From: JAICXG01 sp036825615
GTDB lineage: Bacteria; Verrucomicrobiota; Verrucomicrobiia; Chthoniobacterales; UBA10450
Reading direction: 5' to 3'
Assembly (NCBI GenBank): GCA_036825615.1
Contig: DAISXY010000003.1
Span: 124,001 to 188,000 of the forward strand
Length of the DNA stretch: 64,000 bases
Part shown: piece after piece, positions 34,490 to 42,510 of the stretch
Numbering within the stretch: the stretch's first letter is position 1
Layout of the letters: every line of letters begins with the position of its first letter
Made by a program: the position numbers and the translations under genes
The notes under the pieces: generated by a model
Database searches by the model: none
Told to the model about the DNA's origin: nothing
Seen by the model: only the letters and a program-made list of their open reading frames with translations

Positions 34490-35347
34490 ATGCCTTTACG
34501 AACCTTTCGACCTTTAACTCCAAGTTTGCGCTTCAAGGCTCTGCCGGCTTTTTTGCAGGTTACAAAGAAGGAATCCGCGCCGGTCAAAAGCCTGACCGAG
34601 CCCAAAAAAAAGACCGGAGGCCGGAATAACCGGGGGCGTCTTACTTCCCGGCACATCGGCGGCGGTCACAAGCAGAAATATCGCAAGATCGATTTCAAGC
34701 GCCGCAAGCGTGGCGTCGCGGCCGAGGTCCTGGCGATCGAGTACGACCCGAACCGGACGGCCCGGATCGCACTTTTGAAATACGCCGACGGCGAACTGAG
34801 TTATATCCTTGCTCCTAATGGTCTAACCGTCGGCGCTCAGGTTATCGCAGGCGACGATGCACCACCGAATCTGGGCAATGCGTTGCCCTTGAGCGCGATT
34901 CCGTTAGGCACGAACATCCATAACATCGAGATAATGCCGGGCCGCGGTGGTCAGATCGCACGCAGCGCGGGCCAGCAGGCGACACTTAACAACCGGGAAG
35001 GTGATTATGCCCTGGTTAAGATGCCCTCGGGTGAGATCCGCCGGATTCACGCCCGCGCCTATGCCACAGTTGGGCAGGTGGGAAACGTGGATCACATTAT
35101 CGTCTCCAGCGGCAAAGCGGGCCGGACCCGTTGGCTGGGACGGCGGCCGCATGTCCGCGGCATGGTGATGAATCCGATCGATCACCCGATGGGTGGCGGC
35201 CAGGGCAAGTCGAAAGGTGGCGGCGGCCGTCATCACCCGATGAGTCCCTGGGGTCAGTTAGCGAAAGGATTCAAGACCCGGCACAAGCACAAGGGGAGTG
35301 ACCGATTTATTTTGGAGCGAAGAAAACCGAAGAAGAAAAAATCCTAG
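34490..35347 (+). CDS. rplB: 50S ribosomal protein L2
   Basis: 285 residues. GRNNxGRLTSRHIGGGHKQKYR-type core, RSAGQQATLNNREGDYALVK, and MVMNPIDHPMGGGQG. The Asp-His of the conserved DHP is kept, but the second His common in this loop (DHPHGGG in E. coli) is Met. It primes subunit joining and contacts the peptidyl transferase centre. Confidence 0.97.
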   Translation: MPLRTFRPLTPSLRFKALPAFLQVTKKESAPVKSLTEPKKKTGGRNNRGRLTSRHIGGGHKQKYRKIDFKRRKRGVAAEVLAIEYDPNRTARIALLKYADGELSYILAPNGLTVGAQVIAGDDAPPNLGNALPLSAIPLGTNIHNIEIMPGRGGQIARSAGQQATLNNREGDYALVKMPSGEIRRIHARAYATVGQVGNVDHIIVSSGKAGRTRWLGRRPHVRGMVMNPIDHPMGGGQGKSKGGGGRHHPMSPWGQLAKGFKTRHKHKGSDRFILERRKPKKKKS

Positions 35348-35380
35348 GCTGGTTCTCCAGGCCATGACTTTGAAGCGCGT

Positions 35381-35659
35381 ATGGGCAGATCATTAAAGAA
35401 AGGACCGTTCGTCGAGCCGCACTTGCTCGAGAAGATTGACAAGATGAATACCTCGGGAGCGAAGAAGCCGATCAAGACCTGGTCGCGCCGCTCGATGGTG
35501 ACCCCGGACTTTGTCGGTCACACCTTCCTTGTCCATAATGGCAAAATTTTTCAATCCGTCTTTGTGACCGAAAACATGGTCGGCCACAAACTCGGTGAGT
35601 TTTCACCTACTCGTGTCTTTAGAAAGCACGGATCGCACACCGCGAAGGTGACGAAGTGA
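35381..35659 (+). CDS. rpsS: 30S ribosomal protein S19
   Basis: 92 residues: MGRSLKKGPFVEPHLLEK and TWSRRSMVTPDFVGHT, LGEFSPTRVFRKH. It forms the 30S head with S13. The following gene is not rplV but a coiled-coil protein, which is unusual. Confidence 0.97.
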   Translation: MGRSLKKGPFVEPHLLEKIDKMNTSGAKKPIKTWSRRSMVTPDFVGHTFLVHNGKIFQSVFVTENMVGHKLGEFSPTRVFRKHGSHTAKVTK

Positions 35660-35702
35660 TGTGAATTTTCGATTTTCGATTTGCGATCGCCGATTGCCGC
35701 AA

Positions 35703-36512
35703 ATGGCAGTCGTGGGTCACGGATCGATGATCGCGATGTTAGTGACTGCGTTGGCCGGCGGAACGCTGCTGGCGCAGGCAAATAGTTCTTTGTCAGATCC
35801 AAATTTTGAAGCCGCAGAGGCGAAAGTGACGGCCGATTCGTTACTTTCGCAGAATGAGCTGCTGCGCAAACAATTGTCGCTCGAGCATGAAACAGAGAAG
35901 ACCCTGACCGACAGTCTGGTGGTCTCGAATGCCGAGGCGGAGTTGTTTCGGCGCAAGTATTCCGAGCTGCAGAACCGGATCGATACGCTTGGGGTCGAGT
36001 CGGTGAGTAAGGACCGCGCGAAGCTGGAGCAGCGTCTCTTGAAAGCAGTGAGCGACCTTCAGCTCACGAGTCAGCAGATGGAGAAATACCGCGAGCAGTT
36101 ACTCAGGCTCACCGAGACTATGCTGCGTTACGTGAAGACGACACAGCAGGCCGATCCGGAGGCGCGGGCGGAAGTCGAGGCGCAGTTGCGGGCGACGAAC
36201 AAGTTACTCGAGAGCGATGCTGAGTCGCGGCTTAGCGATCAAGCCGCTCCTGGTTTGATGGACGGAAAGGTCCTGAGCGTTAAGGAGGAGTGGTCGCTGG
36301 TGGTGGGGGACCTGGGCGCGCGCCAAGGAGTCAAGATCGGGATGCCATTACGGGTCGTCCGGGCCGGGAAAACGGTCGCGACCCTGCGGGTAGTGGACGT
36401 GCGGGAGAAGATCAGCGGCGCGGTGATTGAGAAGTTGGATTCAGACAAAATAAAAATAAAGGTCGGCGATCGTCTGCAGGCAGATGCGCGCCGCGATGTA
36501 AGTGTGAGATAG
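35703..36512 (+). CDS. Exported coiled-coil protein of unknown function inside the S10 operon
   Basis: About 269 residues from ATG 35703; GTG 35661 and ATG 35727 are other possible starts. A hydrophobic segment (SMIAMLVTALAGGTLLAQA) looks like a signal or membrane anchor. A long coiled coil follows (SLLSQNELLRKQLSLEHETE to KYREQLLRLTETMLRYVK), then a compact beta domain (GKVLSVKEEWSLVVGDLG, GVKIGMPLRVVRAGKTVATL) like the SH3-like barrels of FlgT-type proteins. It is on the same strand between rpsS and rplV, so it is transcribed with ribosomal proteins. The 43 bases before it are a degenerate TCGATTTTCGATTTGCG repeat. Not a ribosomal protein that I know. Confidence 0.75.
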   Translation: MAVVGHGSMIAMLVTALAGGTLLAQANSSLSDPNFEAAEAKVTADSLLSQNELLRKQLSLEHETEKTLTDSLVVSNAEAELFRRKYSELQNRIDTLGVESVSKDRAKLEQRLLKAVSDLQLTSQQMEKYREQLLRLTETMLRYVKTTQQADPEARAEVEAQLRATNKLLESDAESRLSDQAAPGLMDGKVLSVKEEWSLVVGDLGARQGVKIGMPLRVVRAGKTVATLRVVDVREKISGAVIEKLDSDKIKIKVGDRLQADARRDVSVR

Positions 36513-36584
36513 GAGGATCGAGAAACGAGAATCGTGGGTCGGGGAAACCGAGTTACGATTCTCGATTCCGAATTACAAAAGAAA

Positions 36585-37052
36585 ATGCAAGTTAGCTCGA
36601 CATATCGTTACGCGAAGATTTCCGCCTTTAAAGCGCGCGAAGTCACTCGTGCCATTCAGGGGCTGCCGGTCTCGGCGGCGCTGGACCTGGTAGCGTTCAG
36701 TCCGAAGAAAGCCGCCGCTCTTGTGAGTAAGACACTCAAGAGTGCGGTCGCGAACGCGGAGAATAATGCCAACCTGAAGGTGGATGGCCTGGTTGTGAAG
36801 GAAGCGGTCGTCGGGGAAGGTCCGACAATGCGCCGGATGATGACCCGCGCCCGCGGCAGCGGCAGTACGATCCGCAAACGCAGCAGTCACATCCGGATCG
36901 TTTTGACCGACGAGATCGAAATCAAGCGGCGCGAGAAGGCGAAGAGAAAAGGCGCGACGAAGAAGAGCGCGCGCGGGAAAGCGAAAGCGGTCAAGGAAAA
37001 GACTAACGAACCGGCGCGCGCGGAAGCCGCCGAAGAGAAAGCAGAAAGCTAA
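36585..37052 (+). CDS. rplV: 50S ribosomal protein L22
   Basis: 155 residues; about 110 are the normal L22 (AKISAFKAREVTRAIQGLPV, MMTRARGSGSTIRKRSSHI). The rest is a Lys/Ala/Glu-rich tail (KGATKKSARGKAKAVKEKT). The start at 36585 follows a CGATTCTCGATTC repeat. L22 lines the exit tunnel. Confidence 0.95.
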   Translation: MQVSSTYRYAKISAFKAREVTRAIQGLPVSAALDLVAFSPKKAAALVSKTLKSAVANAENNANLKVDGLVVKEAVVGEGPTMRRMMTRARGSGSTIRKRSSHIRIVLTDEIEIKRREKAKRKGATKKSARGKAKAVKEKTNEPARAEAAEEKAES

Positions 37053-37055
37053 GTC

Positions 37056-37736
37056 ATGGGACAAAAAGTTAATCCAATTGGGTTTCGGCTCTCAGTCAAC
37101 CGCGACTGGCGCTCGCGCTGGTATGCGTCGCCGGAAGAGATGCCGGCGTTCTTGCACAACGACCTCCAGATTCGCGAATATGTGAAGAGGAAGCTCCAGT
37201 TCGCGGCGGTTTCGAAGATCATCATCGAGCGTGCCTGGAATAGCATCCGGGTCACGATTCACACCGCGCGACCTGGCATCGTGATCGGCCGCAAAGGCGC
37301 CGAGATCGAGAAGATGACGGAAGAAATTTCGCGAATGGCGGAAGGGAAACAGGTCAAGATTGACATCCAGGAAATCAAGACGCCGGAGTTAGACGCGCAG
37401 TTAGTGGCGGAAAACGTCGCGCTCCAGATTGAGCGCCGGATAGCTTATCGCCGCGCCATGAAAAAGGCGGTGCAAATCGCGATGGACTTTGGTGCGCAGG
37501 GAATTCGTTTGCGCAGCTCCGGTCGTTTGAATGGGGCGGAGATTTCGCGCTCGGAATGGTATCGCGAAGGGAAGGTGCCGCTGCATACCTTGCGCACTCC
37601 CATCGACTACGGCTTCGCCGAAGCGAACACGGTTTACGGCAAGATCGGAGTGAAGTGCTGGATTTGTAAGAAGGAGGAAGCGCCCGAAGCGCCGAGTACC
37701 CCGGCCGGGGCGCCAGAGCCGGCCGCGTCTGCCTAA
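37056..37736 (+). CDS. rpsC: 30S ribosomal protein S3
   Basis: 226 residues. MGQKVNPIGFRLSVNRDW start; KH domain with VIGRKGAEIEKM; C-terminal SGRLNGAEISRSEWYREG and GKIGVKCWI. The gene ends Ala-stop, with GCC TAA CGA being an exact dispersed 9-mer (37731). Confidence 0.97.
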   Translation: MGQKVNPIGFRLSVNRDWRSRWYASPEEMPAFLHNDLQIREYVKRKLQFAAVSKIIIERAWNSIRVTIHTARPGIVIGRKGAEIEKMTEEISRMAEGKQVKIDIQEIKTPELDAQLVAENVALQIERRIAYRRAMKKAVQIAMDFGAQGIRLRSSGRLNGAEISRSEWYREGKVPLHTLRTPIDYGFAEANTVYGKIGVKCWICKKEEAPEAPSTPAGAPEPAASA

Positions 37737-37760
37737 CGAGTTTAAGAAGGAGAGATTGCC

Positions 37761-38183
37761 ATGCCATTGATGCCGCAACGAGTGAAGTATCGCAAGACCC
37801 AGCGGGGGAGCCGCAAGGGGACTGCTTCACGCAATCTTCGGATTGATTTTGGCGAGTTCGGCTTGCAAACGCTCGAGCGCGCCTGGATCACCAACACCCA
37901 GATCGAGGCCGCCCGCGTCGCGCTCACCCGCAACATGAAGCGCAAAGGCAAGCTCTGGATCCGGATTTTCCCGGATAAGTCCGTCACGTCGCGCCCACCG
38001 GAAACCCGGATGGGCAAGGGCAAGGGCCAGCCGGAATACTGGGTCGCGACGGTGCGCCCGGGTAATATCTTGTTTGAGATCGACGGCGTCCCGGAATCGG
38101 TCGCGCGCGAATCGCTCCGGCTCGCCGCGGACAAGCTGCCGGTGCGGACCAAGTTCCTCAGCCGCCACCGCGTCGCGGTCTAG
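37761..38183 (+). CDS. rplP: 50S ribosomal protein L16
   Basis: 140 residues. MPLMPQRVKYRKTQRGS, then ETRMGKGKGQPEYWVATVRPG, the loop that contacts A-site tRNA. A clear AAGGAGAG precedes the start. Confidence 0.97.
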   Translation: MPLMPQRVKYRKTQRGSRKGTASRNLRIDFGEFGLQTLERAWITNTQIEAARVALTRNMKRKGKLWIRIFPDKSVTSRPPETRMGKGKGQPEYWVATVRPGNILFEIDGVPESVARESLRLAADKLPVRTKFLSRHRVAV

Positions 38184-38196
38184 TGACTAACGAGCC

Positions 38197-38406
38197 ATGA
38201 AATTCAAAGAACTAAAGGAAATGAGCACGGACGAGTTGCTGACGAGAAAGCGCGACCTGCGCCAGGAGACGCTGCATCTTCGTCTGCAACAACAGAGCGG
38301 TCAGCTCGAACAGCCGAGCCGTTTACGTCTGCTCCGCCGCGATGTGGCGCGGCTTGAGACTCTGCTCACACAGCGCAACAAGGAAGCCGCGACCGCGAAG
38401 AAGTAA
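38197..38406 (+). CDS. rpmC: 50S ribosomal protein L29
   Basis: 69 residues, two helices: FKELKEMSTDELLTRKRDLR and RDVARLETLLTQRNKE. At the tunnel exit next to L23. Confidence 0.93.
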   Translation: MKFKELKEMSTDELLTRKRDLRQETLHLRLQQQSGQLEQPSRLRLLRRDVARLETLLTQRNKEAATAKK

Positions 38407-38412
38407 GAACTG

Positions 38413-38700
38413 ATGGACGAACCGACGACAGAGCAAGCCCAGACAAACGAATCAAGCCGCGGCACGCGCAAGACGCGAGTTGGCGAAGTGATTTCGAACG
38501 GGATGAACAAGACGATTGTGGTGCGGACGGTCAACCGGGTCCCGCACCGCAAATTCGGCAAGATCGTGAAGCAGGAAAAGAAATTTTATGCCCACGATGA
38601 GGAGAACAAGGCCAGGGTGGGCGACAAGGTGCGGATCATGGAAACGCGACCGCTGAGCAAGCTAAAGCGCTGGCGACTGGTCGAAGTGGTGTCCGCCTAA
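38413..38700 (+). CDS. rpsQ: 30S ribosomal protein S17
   Basis: 95 residues; an N-terminal extension of about 20 (DEPTTEQAQTNESSRGTRK) precedes the OB fold (GEVISNGMNKTIVVRTV, KIVKQEKKFYAHDEENKARV, RIMETRPLSKLKRWRLVEV). The gene ends in Ala-stop supplied by an exact dispersed 9-mer at 38695. Confidence 0.96.
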   Translation: MDEPTTEQAQTNESSRGTRKTRVGEVISNGMNKTIVVRTVNRVPHRKFGKIVKQEKKFYAHDEENKARVGDKVRIMETRPLSKLKRWRLVEVVSA

Positions 38701-38718
38701 CGAGCAAAGGAGAAGTTT

Positions 38719-39087
38719 ATGGTCCAGATCAGATCGAGATTGGATGTGGCCGATAACAGCGGCGCGCGGATGGCGACGATGATTGGCGTGATCGGCAAGG
38801 GCACGGCTCAGTTCGCGCAGATCGGCGACATCATCACCGCGAACGTGAAGGAAGCGAGCGCGACCGGGGCGGTGAAGAAAGGGGATGTGGTGCGCGCCGT
38901 CCTCGTCCGGACGAAGCAGCCGATCCGCCGCGACGACGGTTCTCTTCTCCGTTTCGACAACAACGCGATCGTGATTATCGACAAGGATCTGAACCCGCGC
39001 GGGACCCGCATTTTTGGGCCGGTGGCGCGGGAGCTGCGGGAGCGCAATTTCATGAAGATCGTTTCCCTGGCCCCGGAAGTGTTATGA
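38719..39087 (+). CDS. rplN: 50S ribosomal protein L14
   Basis: 122 residues, standard. MVQIRSRLDVADNSGARMA, VRAVLVRTKQPIRRDDGS and RIFGPVARELRERNFMKIVS. Overlaps rplX by 4 bases. Confidence 0.97.
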   Translation: MVQIRSRLDVADNSGARMATMIGVIGKGTAQFAQIGDIITANVKEASATGAVKKGDVVRAVLVRTKQPIRRDDGSLLRFDNNAIVIIDKDLNPRGTRIFGPVARELRERNFMKIVSLAPEVL

Positions 39088-39371
39088 ATCGAATCAAGCA
39101 TCACGTTAAGAAAGGCGACCAGATCGAAGTGATCGCGGGGAACTACCGCGGCTCGACCGGCAAGATTTTGCAGGTGCTGCCAAAGAAGAACCGGGTCCTG
39201 ATTGAAGGGGTGCGGATAATCAAGAAGCACCTGCGCAAATCGCAGGATAATCCTTCGGGAAAAATCGCGGAACGCGAGGGTCCGATCCACATTTCAAATG
39301 TGAAGCTGGTCGAGAGCGCGAAGGAGACGAAGAAGAAGACCCGGACGAAAAAGGAGAAGCAGGCGGAATAA
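39084..39371 (+). CDS. rplX: 50S ribosomal protein L24
   Basis: 95 residues. KOW motif HHVKKGDQIEVIAGNYRGST and KILQVLPKKNRVLIEGV. The tail is Lys-rich. An exact 9-mer (39373) begins two bases after the stop. Confidence 0.95.
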   Translation: MNRIKHHVKKGDQIEVIAGNYRGSTGKILQVLPKKNRVLIEGVRIIKKHLRKSQDNPSGKIAEREGPIHISNVKLVESAKETKKKTRTKKEKQAE

Positions 39372-39384
39372 CGCCTAACGAGAA

Positions 39385-39984
39385 ATGGAGAACGAATTTT
39401 ATCGCGAATACCAGGAGCGCGTTATCCCGGCGCTGCGGGAGCGCCATGGTTACAAGAACCTGCTTCAGGTTCCGAAGCTGGAGAAGGTGGTGCTCAATAC
39501 CTCGGTCGGCTCCCATTCGGATGTGAAGCAGGCGCTGGAAGACGCCAAGCTCGAGCTGGCGCTGATCACGGGCCAGCGGGCGGCGGAGACGCGGGCGAAA
39601 AAAAGCATCTCGAATTTTAAACTGCGCAAATCCCAGGTGATTGGCGCGAAGGTCACGCTGCGGGGGGAACGCATGTATGAGTTCATGGAGCGTCTGATCA
39701 AGGCCGCGCTCCCGCGGATCCGCGATTTTCGCGGGGTTTCTCCGAAGGGTTTTGACGGGCACGGGAACTACACCCTCGGGGTTTCCGACCAATCGATTTT
39801 TCCCGAGGTCGAGCTCGACAAAATCAAGCGCAACATTGGTTTTGATGTTACAATCGTGACCACCGCGCGGACCGATGATGAGGCCAAATCGCTCCTGAGC
39901 GAAATGGGCATGCCCTTCACCGACCGGGCCCGAAAACCCGCCCCGGGTGCGCCCGAAGGCGGACCGGTGGCGGAAGCCGCCTAA
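39385..39984 (+). CDS. rplE: 50S ribosomal protein L5
   Basis: 199 residues. VPKLEKVVLNTSVGSHSD, KLRKSQVIGAKVTLRGERMY and RDFRGVSPKGFDGHGNYTLG are family blocks. An Ala/Pro-rich tail of about 20 residues is extra. It ends Ala-Ala-stop, the stop being part of the 9-mer at 39979. The next gene is rpsH; rpsN, usually between them, is absent. Confidence 0.96.
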   Translation: MENEFYREYQERVIPALRERHGYKNLLQVPKLEKVVLNTSVGSHSDVKQALEDAKLELALITGQRAAETRAKKSISNFKLRKSQVIGAKVTLRGERMYEFMERLIKAALPRIRDFRGVSPKGFDGHGNYTLGVSDQSIFPEVELDKIKRNIGFDVTIVTTARTDDEAKSLLSEMGMPFTDRARKPAPGAPEGGPVAEAA

Positions 39985-39991
39985 CGAGAAA

Positions 39992-40390
39992 ATGAGTACA
40001 GTTACTGATCCTATTTCCGACCTTCTCGCCCGTGTGCGCAACAGCGTGCAGGCGCAGCAGCTCGAGATGTTTGTTCCCTACTCCAGGATCAAAAGTGACA
40101 TTGTCCGGATCCTGAAGGAGGAGGGCTATATCAGCGATTTCGAGCTCGATACCACGGCGGCACATCCGCGAATCAAAATTACCCACAAGCTTTCGAATCG
40201 CGCGAGTGCGATCACGGGACTGAAGCGGGTCAGCCGGCCGGGGTTGCGTCGCTATGTCGGCGCGGATGAGATTCCGCGCGTTCTCGGCGGGATGGGAACG
40301 GCGATTCTCTCGACCTCGCGCGGGGTCATGTCTGGACGTGAAGCCAAGAAACAGAAGGTGGGAGGAGAGTTACTGGCGTTTGTCTGGTAA
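39992..40390 (+). CDS. rpsH: 30S ribosomal protein S8
   Basis: 132 residues from ATG 39992. DPISDLLARVRNSVQA, VRILKEEGYISDFE, and the C-terminal GTAILSTSRGVMSGREAKKQ. It binds the central 16S domain; in E. coli it also represses the spc operon. Confidence 0.97.
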   Translation: MSTVTDPISDLLARVRNSVQAQQLEMFVPYSRIKSDIVRILKEEGYISDFELDTTAAHPRIKITHKLSNRASAITGLKRVSRPGLRRYVGADEIPRVLGGMGTAILSTSRGVMSGREAKKQKVGGELLAFVW

Positions 40391-40421
40391 TTTTATTTAA
40401 GCGCCTACAGGAGGCACAAGC

Positions 40422-40961
40422 ATGTCACGAATTGGAAACAAGCCGGTCGAGATTCCGGACAAGGTCAAGGTCAACGTTGACCAGGCCGGAAAGGTCGCGG
40501 TCGAAGGCCCGAAAGGGAAGCTGAACTGGACCTTGCCGAAGGGAATCAAGGCGAATGTGTCGGATAAGGGAGTGTCGCTAGCTCGCAACGCCGAGACCCG
40601 GAGCGTGAAAGCGCTGCATGGCCTCTCGCGCGCTCTCATCAACAACATGGTGCTGGGAGTGAGTAAGGGCTTCACGAAGAGTCTTGAGATCGAAGGAGTG
40701 GGTTTCAAAGCCGCCGTCCAGGGAAAGAATCTTAATCTCAGCCTCGGTTTTTCACACCCCGTCCTTTTCCCCATCCCGCCGGAAGTGAAGATCACAGTGA
40801 CCGATAACACCAAAATCGCGATCGAAGGCGTGGACAAGAAGCTCGTCGGCCAGGTCGCGGCCGACATTCGCCGTTATTACCCGCCCGAGCCGTACAAGGG
40901 CAAAGGCGTTCGCTATACCGGCGAACAGATTCGGCGCAAGGAAGGCAAAACGGTCCAATAA
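40422..40961 (+). CDS. rplF: 50S ribosomal protein L6
   Basis: 179 residues. MSRIGNKPVEIPDKVKV, VEGPKGKLNWTLP and the C-terminal RRYYPPEPYKGKGVRYTGEQ. A strong ACAGGAGG lies ahead of the start. Confidence 0.97.
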   Translation: MSRIGNKPVEIPDKVKVNVDQAGKVAVEGPKGKLNWTLPKGIKANVSDKGVSLARNAETRSVKALHGLSRALINNMVLGVSKGFTKSLEIEGVGFKAAVQGKNLNLSLGFSHPVLFPIPPEVKITVTDNTKIAIEGVDKKLVGQVAADIRRYYPPEPYKGKGVRYTGEQIRRKEGKTVQ

Positions 40962-40967
40962 CGAGTT

Positions 40968-41327
40968 ATGGCTACACGCAATCGCAAAACTATCCGCGGC
41001 CGCATCCATCGCCGGATTCGGCGGAAGGTTTCCGGCACGGCGGAACGGCCGCGCCTCGCGGTTTATTTTTCAGGGAAACACGTTTACGCGCAGGTGATCG
41101 ATGACGAGGCGGGCCGGACGCTGGTCTCCGCCGGCACGACCGAGAAAGAATTCAAAAGCAAGCACGCGGCAAACCGCGCCACGGCCGAGAAGGTCGGGAA
41201 ATTGATCGCGGAGCGTTCGCTCGGGAAAAAGATAGAAAAGGCGGTTTTCGATCGTGGTGGATTCCTTTATCACGGCAAAGTGAAAGCGCTCGCGGACGCG
41301 GCGCGTGAAGGCGGGCTCAAACTTTAA
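40968..41327 (+). CDS. rplR: 50S ribosomal protein L18
   Basis: 119 residues. RIHRRIRRKVSGTAERPRLA, HVYAQVIDDEAGRTLVSA and FDRGGFLYHGKVKALADAAR. It brings 5S rRNA into the 50S subunit with L5. Confidence 0.97.
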   Translation: MATRNRKTIRGRIHRRIRRKVSGTAERPRLAVYFSGKHVYAQVIDDEAGRTLVSAGTTEKEFKSKHAANRATAEKVGKLIAERSLGKKIEKAVFDRGGFLYHGKVKALADAAREGGLKL

Positions 41328-41331
41328 ACTC

Positions 41332-41910
41332 ATGGCATACGCAGGAAATACAGGCGGCAGACGAAGCGACTCGCGCACAACCGACCGGACACCTCCGGCC
41401 CGAGGCGACACGACCGAGAAGGTGGTGTTCATCAACCGTTGCGCCAAGGTGGTGAAGGGCGGCCGGCGCTTTAGCTTCAGCGCGCTGATTGTGGCGGGCG
41501 ATCACGACGGCAGTGTCGGGTGCGGATTTGGCAAGGCGAATGAAGTCGCCGAAGCGATCCGGAAAGCTTCGGAAGCGGCGCGCAAATCGATGGAGAAGAT
41601 GTCGCTGCACGAAAATACGATTCCGCATGAAGCGGTGGGCGAGTTTGGCGGCGGCCGGGTGCTCCTGCGACCGGCGTCGCCGGGCACGGGCGTGATTGCC
41701 GGTGGCGGCGTGCGCGCGGTCGTCGAGGCGGTTGGGATTCGCGATGTGCTTGCGAAGTCGTTAGGCTCGAGCAATCACGCCAATGTCGTGAAGGCGACGA
41801 TCGAGGCATTGCGTTCTTTGCGGCGACGGGATGAAATTTTGAAGGCGCGCGGCATCCGGACGAGCGTGCCTAACAATGACGGCGGGGAGGCGCAGGCAAC
41901 GCAGTCATGA
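41332..41910 (+). CDS. rpsE: 30S ribosomal protein S5
   Basis: 192 residues from ATG 41332. KVVFINRCAKVVKGGRRFSF, GDHDGSVGCGFGKANEVAEA and VIAGGGVRAVVEAVGIRDVL. A dispersed 9-mer reads as KSLGSSN (41758). rpmD (L30), often next, is absent; rplO overlaps by 4 bases. Confidence 0.97.
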   Translation: MAYAGNTGGRRSDSRTTDRTPPARGDTTEKVVFINRCAKVVKGGRRFSFSALIVAGDHDGSVGCGFGKANEVAEAIRKASEAARKSMEKMSLHENTIPHEAVGEFGGGRVLLRPASPGTGVIAGGGVRAVVEAVGIRDVLAKSLGSSNHANVVKATIEALRSLRRRDEILKARGIRTSVPNNDGGEAQATQS

Positions 41911-42491
41911 TCCGGTTGCATAATCTCAAGCCGCGCCCCGGCGCGAGGCATCGCGTCAAGCGCCTTGGCATCGGCGAAAGCTCCGGTCACGGGAAAACCA
42001 GCGGCAAGGGGCACAAGGGCCAGAAGGCGCGCTCCGGCGGCAGCATCCGGCTCGGTTTCGAAGGCGGGCAGATGCCGCTGATTCGGCGCTTACCGAAGCG
42101 CGGGTTTAACAACGCGGCTTTCCGAAAGGAATACGCGATCGTGAACCTCGACGATCTGAATGAGTTCGAGGCCGGCGCAACCGTTAACGAACAGGCGCTA
42201 CGCGAATCGAAACATATTCGCGGTAATTTCGCCGGGATAAAGATTCTTGGACGCGGCGAGTTGAAGCACGGGCTCACGATTGAGGCTGACAAGGTGAGCG
42301 AGTCGGCGCGGGAGAAAATCGAGAAGGCAGGCGGAACGGTGACGTTGCGGGAAGGCAAGGCTCAACCTGCAGCGGAGCGGCCGGGGCCAACGCCCCCGGC
42401 TACAACTGAGGCGGCGCCGGCTGAGAAGCCGGCGAAGAAGATCGCTGCGAAGAAAACGGCGGCGAAGAAAAAGAAGAAGTCAGCTGAGTAA
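41907..42491 (+). CDS. rplO: 50S ribosomal protein L15 with repeat-bearing C-terminal tail
   Basis: 194 residues. The normal core of about 150 (MIRLHNLKPRPGARHRVKRL, GHGKTSGKGHKGQKARSGG, then FEGGQMPLIRRLPKRGF) is followed by a tail. Its residues about 158-166 (PGPTPPATT) are encoded by the 'GTAGCCGGGG' repeat. A Lys/Ala-rich stretch ends it (AAKKTAAKKKKKSAE). Confidence 0.96.
   Translation: MIRLHNLKPRPGARHRVKRLGIGESSGHGKTSGKGHKGQKARSGGSIRLGFEGGQMPLIRRLPKRGFNNAAFRKEYAIVNLDDLNEFEAGATVNEQALRESKHIRGNFAGIKILGRGELKHGLTIEADKVSESAREKIEKAGGTVTLREGKAQPAAERPGPTPPATTEAAPAEKPAKKIAAKKTAAKKKKKSAE
42379..42405 (+). repeat. 'GTAGCCGGGG' repeat half inside rplO (copy 3)
   Basis: GGCCGGGGCCAACGCCCC followed by CGGCTACAA, matching the right arms at 13273-13297 and 22998-23023. 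It adds nine residues in frame to the L15 tail. Confidence 0.75.
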
Positions 42492-42510
42492 GCAGCGACG
42501 CAATTAGCGG

